Shown here: one piece after another, positions 1-6,972 of the stretch | Position numbering within the stretch: the first letter of the stretch is position 1 | Layout: each line of letters begins with the position of its first letter | NCBI GenBank assembly: GCA_031976395.1 | Contig: DALYLJ010000041.1 | Location: forward strand, 1-20,317 | Direction of reading: 5' to 3' | Length of the DNA stretch: 20,317 nt | Origin: UBA11164 sp002420085 | Lineage (GTDB): Bacteria; Pseudomonadota; Gammaproteobacteria; Xanthomonadales; Xanthomonadaceae | Notes under the pieces: generated by a model | The model's input: the letters and a program-made list of their open reading frames with translations, nothing else | Told to the model about the DNA's origin: nothing | Database searches by the model: none | Program-made: the position numbers and the translations under genes

Positions 1-73
1 CCGGGAATCGGGAATCGGGAGTCGGGAGTCGGGAAACGGGAAACGGGAGAGCCGGGCGTCGGGAGCCGCGAGT
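1..73. repeat. Degenerate heptamer tandem repeat (GGGAATC / GGGAGTC / GGGAAAC)
   Basis: The first ~73 bases are a run of 7-bp units, mostly GGGAATC, GGGAGTC and GGGAAAC, decaying to the right into CGGGAGCCGCGAGTC-like units. The array starts at or before the window edge, so its full length is unknown. A second block of the same unit lies at 189-219, on the other side of a hairpin, so both are probably one intergenic repeat family. I recall similar heptamers between genes in Xanthomonadaceae genomes; that is from memory and not checked. Confidence 0.85.
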
Positions 74-91
74 CGCGAATCGCAAGACAAG

Positions 92-115
92 GCCCCCTTC
101 GCGTGCGAAGGGGGC
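92..115. terminator. GC-rich hairpin, possible terminator of the minus-strand oxygenase gene
   Basis: GCCCCCTTCG (92-101) and CGAAGGGGGC (106-115) form a perfect 10-bp stem around a 4-nt loop. It lies about 120 bp past the stop codon of the minus-strand gene at 233. Read on the minus strand it is followed by CTTGTCTTGCG, which has only a weak U-rich tail, so it could be a poor intrinsic terminator or just a palindromic intergenic element within the repeat region. Confidence 0.45.
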
Positions 116-188
116 AGTGGGGGATGGTCGCGCGGCCGAAAGCGCCGCATGAAGACCGAGAACCATGCCCGCGCGACTGCGCGTGAAG

Positions 189-219
189 CCGGGAATCGGG
201 AATCGGGAATCGGGAATGG
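189..219. repeat. Second block of the GGGAATC heptamer repeat
   Basis: About four near-perfect copies of CGGGAAT run from 189 to 219, ending about 14 bp before the stop codon of the minus-strand gene (TGA read from 235-233). The unit is the same as in 1-73. Between the blocks there is also a 9-bp inverted pair, GTCGCGCGG (127-135) and CCGCGCGAC (169-177). No gene is supported between 1 and 232. Confidence 0.85.
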
Positions 220-232
220 CAGGGTCAGTGGT

Positions 233-2530
233 TCAGTCTGGTTTGGTCAGCTTGGCCAGTTCGTCGCTCCAGCGCTGACGCTGGTTCATGCGTTGGACAT
301 GCAGATCGACCGGTTTGTCGAGCACCAGTCGATAGGGCGAGCCTTTCTTGACCACCTGTGAGGTGATCCTGCAGCCGGCTGTTGCCAGGGCCGATTTGAT
401 GTGCGTGCGGCGATGTTCGGCCAGTGCCAGGGTCAGGCTCTGGCCAGTGCGCGATTCGGCCCATCTGATGACGGGCTGGCAATCGTTGCAGCGACAGGTC
501 CATTTGATGTCGAGCATGCTGTGATCGTCCGCGTCCAGCGCAGGCGTGGCCAGCGCATGTTGCAGGGATTCGATCACCCCAGTTCGGAGCGCCTGTGCCG
601 TCGGCAGGGCCATGATCGCGGCTGGCAGTGCCAGGCACAGTGGTCCGAGTCGGTTGAGGGGATAGATGGCCGGCGTGTCACGAATGTGCTCAAGCAGGCG
701 CTGGCTCTGGATATTCCAGGTCGGCGAATGGCTGACGGCCTGAGCCAGTTCGATCACCGCCGAAGTGCGTTCAGGGAAGGCAGCCAGCCGACGGCCCGGA
801 GTGTCTTTTTGCAGGATTGCATCGTCCGCCCGCACGGTGGCCAGACCACGATCGACGATCGCCTCGATCACCTTCGGATCGACCCCGGCCTGAGCACAGG
901 CAGCAAGGAATGCCGACAGCGGCTGCGGCCAGTCCGATGCTCGGCTCGATGCCGATGATCCGATCGACGCCGCCGAGCGGATCTGGTGGGAGGAGCGCCA
1001 CACCTGGACCAGAGCGCACAGCCAATCACTGCCGCGACCCGACTGGAGGCGCGCCAGCACGACGGCGTCGGCAGGCGTCAGCGCGCGCCATTCGAAACCG
1101 GCACAGAGCCGCTGTGCCTGCTCGTCGTCCGGCAGCGCGATCGCCAGTTCGGCATAGGCCGACAGCAGGGCGGTGCCTTGCCGCTGGCGCTCATTGCTGA
1201 GTGCGTTTCCGGCTGCCTCGAAGCGAGCCACAAATTCGGCTTTCCGGGCAGGATTGCGGGCCAGGGCCAGCAGATTGTCGAGAGCCGTATCGAAATCGGA
1301 CGAGAACCGGAGGATCTCGACGATTTCCGGCGATTGGATCACCACGGCGGCCCGTCGATACCAAAATTGCAGGGTTTCGCCGTAGTTGCCCATGTAGCCT
1401 TCGTATTCCTGATCCACCAGGAAGTGATCATCGGTGTCGCGGAAGTGCAGAGCATCCGCAGGATTGAGGGTCAGACGGGCATTCGGCAGGGCCTCGCCCT
1501 GCTCGTCGAGCCAGTGGTCGAGCACCAGGCACTGGTCGATCAGATCGATGGGCTCCACCTTGAGCGGGCCGGCATCGCGTCGAAATGGATTGCCGACCGG
1601 CTCGGCGGACCAGACCTCGCGAACCTCGGCCAAGGCCAGATGAATCGTCAGCCCGAGCGATTGCGCGGCCGCCCGCAGCGCCGTCACTCGTGGTCGGTCG
1701 TCGCCCTTGATCAGCAGCCAGCTCAGTCCGTGCTCGCTGTACTCATGGTCGAGCAGCAGCACCAGGGGCTTGGTCGGCGGCCTCTGTTCGGGAAAGAAAT
1801 GTGCTCGCAACGCCGACTCCAGTGGCGGATAGACCACCCCCGGCAGGGTATGCAGCGCGTGCTGCGGCAACACCAGATCAAAGGTCAGCGTCACCCGCGT
1901 GCCATCCGACACCGGCAGCACCTCGTGCCGACAGTCGGCATAGAAGGCGAACCAGCGCAGTGCGTCAGCCTGAACGTGCTGGGATGCGAAGCCGACCTCG
2001 TGCAGGGTGTGGCGGATGCGCAACTCCCCGCCGATATGGGGCGAAGGCCAGACCAGGACCAGGGTCGCGACCATGCCGGCGTGCTTTTCGGTGTCCTGAT
2101 GTGGCTTGAAGAACTGGCCAGGACCATAGACCAGCAGTCCATGCGGGTGCGCGATCAACTCGTCCACCCCCAGACCGCGCGCGACTTCGGCCAGCAGGCC
2201 GGCCAGGGCATCCTCACGCCAGTGCAGAGTGAGCGCATCGGCAGCGATCTCCCCGGTGTCGCGAACCTGGGTGTCGAGCAGGGTCTGTTCGCGCAGCCCG
2301 AAGCGTGCCGGAGTCGTCACGGCGGCCAGCGCGCGCGCCGCATCCGGGCTCAACGGGCAGGCCAGTGGCCCGCTATCGCGCAGTTCGACGGTCAGTGCAT
2401 CCAGCGGCAGCCGGCCCTCGACCCAGAAGCGTGACCCGGCATCCGGGTCATCGCTCTGGTGCAGCAGCGGCTGCGACACGGTCGCCAGGGCCGAGAGGAT
2501 CGCCGATGTGGCATTTGGATCAGGGATCAT
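233..2530 (-). CDS. 2OG-Fe(II) oxygenase (prolyl 4-hydroxylase-like) with long C-terminal region
   Basis: A 765-aa protein from ATG at 2530. The N-terminal part holds a double-stranded beta-helix dioxygenase core: YGPGQFFKPHQDTEK gives the H144-x-D146 iron ligands, DCRHEVLP gives the distal H202, and GTRVTLTFDL gives R212 for 2-oxoglutarate. In this family the core hydroxylates a protein or nucleic-acid side chain; the substrate here is unknown. The remaining ~500 residues are mostly helical by eye and end with a Cys-rich CRCNDCQ segment followed by a basic tail, which could bind zinc or nucleic acid. The reading frame is open upstream to a TTG inside a tetranucleotide repeat (2617), but that extension is low-complexity (VGWLVGRR), so I prefer ATG 2530. 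No clear Shine-Dalgarno is seen. The gene diverges from jetA. A defence role is not established. Confidence 0.8.
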   Translation of the reverse strand: MIPDPNATSAILSALATVSQPLLHQSDDPDAGSRFWVEGRLPLDALTVELRDSGPLACPLSPDAARALAAVTTPARFGLREQTLLDTQVRDTGEIAADALTLHWREDALAGLLAEVARGLGVDELIAHPHGLLVYGPGQFFKPHQDTEKHAGMVATLVLVWPSPHIGGELRIRHTLHEVGFASQHVQADALRWFAFYADCRHEVLPVSDGTRVTLTFDLVLPQHALHTLPGVVYPPLESALRAHFFPEQRPPTKPLVLLLDHEYSEHGLSWLLIKGDDRPRVTALRAAAQSLGLTIHLALAEVREVWSAEPVGNPFRRDAGPLKVEPIDLIDQCLVLDHWLDEQGEALPNARLTLNPADALHFRDTDDHFLVDQEYEGYMGNYGETLQFWYRRAAVVIQSPEIVEILRFSSDFDTALDNLLALARNPARKAEFVARFEAAGNALSNERQRQGTALLSAYAELAIALPDDEQAQRLCAGFEWRALTPADAVVLARLQSGRGSDWLCALVQVWRSSHQIRSAASIGSSASSRASDWPQPLSAFLAACAQAGVDPKVIEAIVDRGLATVRADDAILQKDTPGRRLAAFPERTSAVIELAQAVSHSPTWNIQSQRLLEHIRDTPAIYPLNRLGPLCLALPAAIMALPTAQALRTGVIESLQHALATPALDADDHSMLDIKWTCRCNDCQPVIRWAESRTGQSLTLALAEHRRTHIKSALATAGCRITSQVVKKGSPYRLVLDKPVDLHVQRMNQRQRWSDELAKLTKPD

Positions 2531-2646
2531 GGGTAGTGCGCCTATGCGCTCGGTTGGCGAGGCGATAATGGTACTTTCATCCACCGCCGGCCGGCGGCCG
2601 ACCAACCAACCAACCAACCAACACTGCCTGGACTGTCCATCACGCT
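2531..2646. promoter_or_regulatory. Divergent intergenic region between the oxygenase gene and jetA
   Basis: This 116-bp gap separates two divergent genes, so it should carry promoters for both. Visible landmarks are a perfect 14-bp palindrome, CCGCCGGCCGGCGG (2584-2597), which abuts the tetranucleotide repeat at 2601-2622. No textbook -35/-10 pair stands out on the jetA side. CATTAT on the minus strand (2566-2571) is a possible -10 for the oxygenase gene. The boundaries of any promoter are inference. Confidence 0.4.
2601..2622. repeat. ACCA tetranucleotide microsatellite, 5.5 copies
   Basis: Positions 2601-2622 read as five and a half perfect copies of ACCA (CCAA in another phase). It lies 25 bp upstream of the jetA GTG and about 70 bp upstream of the oxygenase ATG. 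Tetranucleotide tracts are classic slipped-strand sites in some bacteria. Here a copy-number change would alter promoter spacing rather than a confirmed reading frame. Confidence 0.9.
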
Positions 2647-4158
2647 GTGGATTACCTCGGTCTCGACAACCTGCGCCTGCACCATCCGGCTTGGCGGTTG
2701 CTGCGTTCGGAGCATGCTCCCTTGCTGGCCAGCTTCCTCAACCGGGTATTCGTAGTTCCGAACATGCGGGTGATGGCCGCCGCCGATCTTGCCGAGGCCC
2801 TCGAAGATGAATTGTTCGAGTTGCGCCGGCAACTCGGCGATCAGGCATTCCCGAAATCGGCCCTCGACTATCTGAACGACTGGGCCGCCCCGGACAAGGG
2901 CTGGCTGCGCAAGTTCTACAAGCCTGGCACCGACGAGGCCCAGTTCGACCTGACTCCGGCCACCGAGAAGGCCATCGCCTGGCTGGCCTCGCTCACCGAG
3001 CGGCCGTTCGTCGGTACGGAATCGCGCCTGCTGACCCTGTTCGCCCTGCTGGAGCAGATCAGCGCCGGCACCGAGACCGAACCGTCCCGACGGTTGGCCG
3101 AACTGCGCGACAAACGCGCCGCCATCGACGCCGAGATCGCTCGGGTCGCCGCCGGTGATGTCCCTGTGCTGGACGACACCGCGATCAAGGACCGGTTTCA
3201 GCAGTTCCAGCAACTGGCGCGCGAACTGCTGGCCGACTTCCGCGAAGTGGAACACAACTTCCGACAGCTCGATCGCTCGGTCCGCGAGCGCATCGCCCTC
3301 TGGGAGGGCAGCAAGGGCGCGCTGCTCGACGCGATCATGGGCGAGCGCGATGCCATCGCCGAATCCGACCAGGGCCGCAGCTTCCGGGCATTCTGGGACT
3401 TCCTGATGTCGAGCCGACGCCAGGAGACGCTCACCGACCTGCTCGACCGGATCCTGCGGCTACCGGCGGTGACCGCCTTGAAACCCGACAGCCGGACGCG
3501 CCGCGTCCACTATGACTGGCTCGAAGCCGGCGAACACACCCAGCGCACGGTCGCCCAATTGTCGCAGCAGTTGCGTCGCTTTCTCGACGACCGCACCTGG
3601 CTTGAGAATCGTCGGATCATGGACATCCTGCACGGCATCGAAAGCAAGGCACTGGCCGTGCGTGACGCGATGCCGACCGGCGAAATCATGAGCATCGATG
3701 CCATGGCCGCCGGAATCGCCCTGCCGATGGAACGGCCCCTGGCCAACCCGATGACCCGGATCGAACTGGACTCGGTCACGATCGATCTCGGCGACGACGA
3801 CATCGACACCGATGCCCTGTTCAATCAGGTGGTGATCGACACCGCCCGCCTCGACCAGCAGATTCGACGCGCCCTGCGTGAGCGTAGCCAGATCAGCCTG
3901 CACGAACTGCTCGAACGGGCCCCGCTGGAGCACGGCCTGGCCGAACTGATCGCCTACCTGCGCCTCGGCCACAGCCCGGACAGCGCGCACCGCAGCTATG
4001 CCACCACCCTCGACGAATCGGTCACCGACAGCGTCCACTGGCTGACCACCGACAGCGATGGCAGCCCCCTCCAGCGCACCGCCCGGCTACCCCGCCTCCT
4101 GTTCGTCCGCCGTGATGATCCGAATGGCGGAGTCGGCATGGCCGGAGCCTCGTTGTGA
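2647..4158 (+). CDS. jetA: Wadjet type I subunit JetA (DUF3375, kleisin/MksF-like)
   Basis: This 503-aa protein begins with GTG (2647) and opens DYLGLDNLRLHHPAWRLL, the typical DUF3375 N-terminus. It is nearly all helical, with long charged heptad-like stretches (about residues 135-260), as expected for a kleisin that bridges SMC heads. It ends in LPRLLFVRRDD. In Wadjet, JetA joins JetB and the SMC-like JetC in a DNA loop-extruding motor that presents plasmid DNA to the nuclease JetD for cleavage. Length and ends look complete. The start is set by homology, since no ATG and no good Shine-Dalgarno precede it. jetA is normally followed directly by jetB; here jetB is 12.3 kb downstream on the same strand. 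Family assignment is from recognition of both the sequence and the jetB/jetC partners. Confidence 0.88.
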   Translation: MDYLGLDNLRLHHPAWRLLRSEHAPLLASFLNRVFVVPNMRVMAAADLAEALEDELFELRRQLGDQAFPKSALDYLNDWAAPDKGWLRKFYKPGTDEAQFDLTPATEKAIAWLASLTERPFVGTESRLLTLFALLEQISAGTETEPSRRLAELRDKRAAIDAEIARVAAGDVPVLDDTAIKDRFQQFQQLARELLADFREVEHNFRQLDRSVRERIALWEGSKGALLDAIMGERDAIAESDQGRSFRAFWDFLMSSRRQETLTDLLDRILRLPAVTALKPDSRTRRVHYDWLEAGEHTQRTVAQLSQQLRRFLDDRTWLENRRIMDILHGIESKALAVRDAMPTGEIMSIDAMAAGIALPMERPLANPMTRIELDSVTIDLGDDDIDTDALFNQVVIDTARLDQQIRRALRERSQISLHELLERAPLEHGLAELIAYLRLGHSPDSAHRSYATTLDESVTDSVHWLTTDSDGSPLQRTARLPRLLFVRRDDPNGGVGMAGASL

Positions 4159-4464
4159 CCCCAGCGAACTGTCCAGGAAAACGACGTGCAAGTCTGCCCC
4201 CGGCTCCTGGCTGCTGGAACCGACCGGGCTTCGCGAGGGGCTTGCTTCCCTCCCCGATGAAGGGAATAGCTCACCTCAACTCGGCGCCCAGGTACGCTGA
4301 CCACTGGCCAGCACGCCAGGATGCCGTGTCCGGATTCAAGCTCGGCAACTGTCTTGCCGTCGATTCGGGCCGTCACGCTGAAACCGATCCTGCGGATTCC
4401 GCGTTGTGTACGGGGCTCCGAACACTGTAGAGTGCAGTACGTTTGCAGTGGCTTTGGGGAGGCT
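4159..4464 (+). other. Intergenic region after jetA, no gene seen
   Basis: This 306-bp stretch starts the foreign block between jetA and jetB. I find no convincing protein, tRNA or transposase remnant in either strand. Its right end carries a plausible promoter and operator for the next gene. The junction where the inserted material begins must lie at or just after the jetA stop, because jetA appears full length. Confidence 0.5.
4404..4438 (+). promoter_or_regulatory. Possible promoter and operator of the RHH antitoxin-like gene
   Basis: TTGTGT (4404-4409) and TAGAGT (4428-4433) are 18 bp apart, a weak sigma70-like pair. ACTG (4424-4427) and CAGT (4435-4438) form a small inverted repeat overlapping the -10, where a ribbon-helix-helix repressor could bind. 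The pair ends about 30 bp before the ATG at 4465. This is inferred from spacing and position only. Confidence 0.25.
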
Positions 4465-4662
4465 ATGGCCGCAAGCAAGACCGCTACGCAGACCTTTCGG
4501 ATCGATCCCGCTCCCAAGGAGGCGCTGCGCTTCTGAGCGAATCTCGAACATCGGTTCATCGCCAACATGGCCGAGGTTCTGGTTCGCGACGATTACGAGC
4601 AGCGCGGGATCGAGATTTCCCCCACCGACGAAGCCGAGAACATTCGCGGAGCGCCATCATGA
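4465..4662 (+). pseudogene. Ribbon-helix-helix antitoxin-like gene with in-frame stop
   Basis: ATG 4465, preceded by GGGGAGG, opens MAASKTATQTFRIDPAPKEA, which resembles small proteobacterial ribbon-helix-helix repressors or antitoxins. A TGA at 4534-4536 cuts the frame after 23 codons. Past it the same frame continues as ANLEHRFIANMAEVLV, the expected second helix and dimer core, and then degrades until TGA 4660-4662. The intact form would be about 65 aa. A single base change can account for the stop, so this is either a recent nonsense mutation or a sequencing error. No partner toxin is recognisable immediately after it. Confidence 0.7.
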
Positions 4663-4719
4663 TCAAGACGATCGATCAGGCGGGTCTACCGGTTCAACCC
4701 GATCATCAGGGACTACCGT

Positions 4720-4971
4720 ATGAGCCACGCGATTGACAACCTGGCAGCGCTCATCACTGACGAGCGGGACGGGCGGGAGTTCCGCTCGCGCAACTTCGTC
4801 GCGCACGGCAGGGAGCCGCTGCTCCGCGAGATAAGGGGTGAGAGTGCATGCCAGGCTGGCGCCGAGGGCGGCGGTTACCTCGTTGCCAGCAACATCGAGC
4901 AGATCGATGAGCAGGTGCGGGAGACCGATTCCTTCCATCCCTCGTTCGAGCACCTTGCTGTCGCCGCATGA
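4720..4971 (+). CDS. Small hypothetical protein translationally coupled to darT
   Basis: An 83-aa ORF starts at ATG 4720, with AGGGA (4708-4712) 7 nt upstream. Its stop overlaps the darT start in an ATGA (4968-4971), so it is probably co-translated with darT. The sequence is acidic and soluble with no membrane segment; NFVAHGREPLLREIRG and the tail ETDSFHPSFEHLAVAA are its most ordered parts. I do not recognise the family. The same frame reads protein-like upstream of the ATG (VYRFNPIIRDYR) back to a stop at 4660, which could mean that it is the 3' remnant of a longer gene. An accessory role in the DarTG locus is only inferred from coupling. Confidence 0.5.
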   Translation: MSHAIDNLAALITDERDGREFRSRNFVAHGREPLLREIRGESACQAGAEGGGYLVASNIEQIDEQVRETDSFHPSFEHLAVAA

Positions 4972-5605
4972 GCAATGTGCCTGTACCTTCGCATCCTAAG
5001 ATCTATCACATCGCCCATGTGGATAGGCTGCCTTCCATCGTGGCTGACGGTTTCCTCTGGTGCGATGCGGAGGTGATTCGCCGTGAGCCTGCGGGTACAA
5101 CCATTGGCATGAGCAGCATCAAGCAGCGGCGACTGACCCTGCCACTGAGCAGCTACCCGGACCTGCACGTCGGCGACTGCGTGCCGTTCTACTTCTGCCC
5201 GCGCTCGGTCATGCTGTATCTGATCCATCGGGGCAATCATCCGGAGTTGGACTATCGCGGGGGCAAGCCCCGATCCTGCATTTCGAAGCCGATCTGCATG
5301 CCATGGCGGCTTGGGCACACGTACAACAGAGGCGGTGGGCCTTCACCCTCTCGAACGCTGGTTCGTGCTTCTTCGAGGACCGATGCGATTTGGCACGTCT
5401 CGACGAAATCGACTGGGCGGCCGTTCAAGCCTGGGATTGGCGGTCCTGCAAGGAAGGCAAGCAAGCTGAGTTTCTGGTGGAGCACACCGCTCCCTGGCAC
5501 CTGATCGAGCGCATCGGTGTGTTCAATCGCACGTTCTTCCAACACGTCGTCAACGCGCTCCCGCACGATGGTCATCGGCCGGCGGTCGAGATTCGCGCAG
5601 ACTGA
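4968..5605 (+). pseudogene. darT: DarT DNA ADP-ribosyltransferase toxin, frameshifted
   Basis: The frame from ATG 4968 gives a DarT N-terminus (KIYHIAHVDRLPSIVADGF, CPRSVMLYLIHRGN). At a G-run of five (5259-5263) it leaves the family sequence. Adding one G restores GQAPILHFEADLHAMAAW and continues in the +2 frame through CFFEDRCDLARLDEIDWAAV and KQAEFLVEHTAPWHLIERIG to TGA 5603-5605. The Glu in AEFLVE is in the region that carries the catalytic glutamate in DarT. A restored product would be about 212 aa, normal for DarT, which uses NAD+ to ADP-ribosylate bases in single-stranded DNA. As read, translation runs in the wrong frame to 5504 and lacks the catalytic half. Homopolymer deletion is also a common sequencing error, so inactivation is provisional. 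Confidence 0.85.
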
Positions 5606-5633
5606 TATTACTAACGAGGAGAAGGAGGCTGCC

Positions 5634-6683
5634 ATGATCGAGTTCACCTCGGGTGACATCCTCAGATGTGAGGCGGACGCACTGGTCAACACCGTCAACT
5701 GCGTCGGTGTGATGGGGCGGGGGGTCGCGTTGCAGTTCAAGAACGCTTTTCCTGAGAACTTCAAGGCTTACGAGGCTGCCTGCAAGCGCGAGGCCGTGCA
5801 TCCGGGCCGCATGTTTGTCTTCGAGACCGGGCAGCTCACGTCGCCGCGCTTGATCGTCAACTTTCCAACCAAGCGCCACTGGCGCGGCAAGAGCCGCATC
5901 GAGGACATCGATGCGGGCCTTGTCGACTTGGTCAAGGTCATCCGTGAAAAGGGCATCCGCTCCATTGCCATCCCGCCGCTGGGCAGCGGCCTGGGTGGCT
6001 TGGACTGGAACCAGGTGCGTCCGCGCATCGAGCGGGCGTTGGGGCAACTGGAGAACGTGCAAGTGCTTGTGTTCGAGCCCAACGGCGCGCCCACCACTGA
6101 CACGATGGCCCATGTCCATGAAGTTCCGGCCATGACCGCAGGCCGTGCGGCCTTGGTCGAGTTGATCCATCGCTATCTCGGCGGCTTGCTCGACCCCTTC
6201 GTGACCTTGCTGGAAGTACACAAACTGATGTACTTCATGCAGCAGGCAGGGGAGCCGCTTCGCTTGAGGTACGTCAAGGCACCGTATGGCCCCTACGCGG
6301 AGAACCTGCGTCACGTGCTGCGAACGGTCGAGGGACACCTGATCGCCGGTTACGCCGATGGCGGCGATGTGCCGGACAAGCCCTTGACGCTGGTTCCCGG
6401 CGCCATCCAGGAGGCGTCTGCCTTCCTCGACAAACATGCTGAAAGCCGTGAACGCTTTGAGCGCGTCACCCGTCTTGTCGAAGGATTCGAGTCGCCCTAC
6501 GGCCTGGAGTTGCTATCGACGGCGCATTGGGTCATGACGCAGGAAGGGATCCATCAACTCGATGATATCGCTGCCCGCATCCACGCCTGGAACCCGCGCA
6601 AGCGCCAGTTCACACCTCGACAGATCGCCATCGCAGCCGACAGATTGGTCTCTCAGGGCTGGGTACGGACAGAGACCGCTTGA
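5634..6683 (+). CDS. darG: DarG macro-domain antitoxin (DNA ADP-ribosylglycohydrolase)
   Basis: A 349-aa protein from ATG 5634, chosen because AAGGAGG (5622-5628) sits 5 nt upstream. Residues 1 to about 155 are a macro domain: MIEFTSGDILRCEADALVNT, NCVGVMGRGVALQFK and IPPLGSGLGGLDW are the ADP-ribose-binding loops. The C-terminal ~190 residues (LLEVHKLMYFMQQAGEPLRL, YGPYAENLRHVL) match the DarG C-terminal domain that contacts and neutralises DarT. DarG removes ADP-ribose from DNA and blocks the toxin directly. It starts 28 bp after the darT stop, in the classic toxin-antitoxin order. The frame is intact, unlike darT, so it may now act as an orphan antitoxin that could also counter foreign DarT. 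Confidence 0.93.
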   Translation: MIEFTSGDILRCEADALVNTVNCVGVMGRGVALQFKNAFPENFKAYEAACKREAVHPGRMFVFETGQLTSPRLIVNFPTKRHWRGKSRIEDIDAGLVDLVKVIREKGIRSIAIPPLGSGLGGLDWNQVRPRIERALGQLENVQVLVFEPNGAPTTDTMAHVHEVPAMTAGRAALVELIHRYLGGLLDPFVTLLEVHKLMYFMQQAGEPLRLRYVKAPYGPYAENLRHVLRTVEGHLIAGYADGGDVPDKPLTLVPGAIQEASAFLDKHAESRERFERVTRLVEGFESPYGLELLSTAHWVMTQEGIHQLDDIAARIHAWNPRKRQFTPRQIAIAADRLVSQGWVRTETA

Positions 6684-6972
6684 AGAACCCCTCATCATGG
6701 ATGCATAGACAAGAACAAGCCTCACACCGTTGGCACTGAAGCATGCCGATGTCACTGTCGTGGGTGAAATCGTCCAACAGGTGGCAGAGACGGCCTTCAG
6801 CCTGCGGCTGCTCTGCGAATGCTTCGACTGGGCGAGGGATGGATGACCCAGGAACCAGAAACACGCGCGGTTGGCCACAACCCGAACTCCAGGTTGAATG
6901 CCAGGATTGCCCGGATGTAATCTGCCTCGGCAGACGGACAGAATCACATCGACTGGAGCGATCAGGATGGTG
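6684..6972 (+). other. Intergenic region between darG and the nuclease-like gene, possibly degenerate
   Basis: The ~290 bp contain only short open frames with no family resemblance. One plus frame reads LALKHADVTVVGEIVQQVAE and then stops, which could be a gene fragment, but nothing confirms it. No promoter pair is clear. A small stem, CTGC-CTCG-GCAG, occurs at about 6920-6931. This may be a junction between two separately acquired modules. Confidence 0.35.

Noticed and set aside
986..2434. 482-codon plus-strand open frame
   Set aside because: It is antisense to the 2OG-Fe(II) oxygenase gene, whose iron and 2-oxoglutarate ligands are intact. The plus-strand translation has no recognisable domain.
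2531..2617. N-terminal extension of the oxygenase from TTG 2617
   Set aside because: The extra residues come from the tetranucleotide repeat and palindrome, and TTG starts are rare. ATG 2530 gives a normal N-terminus.
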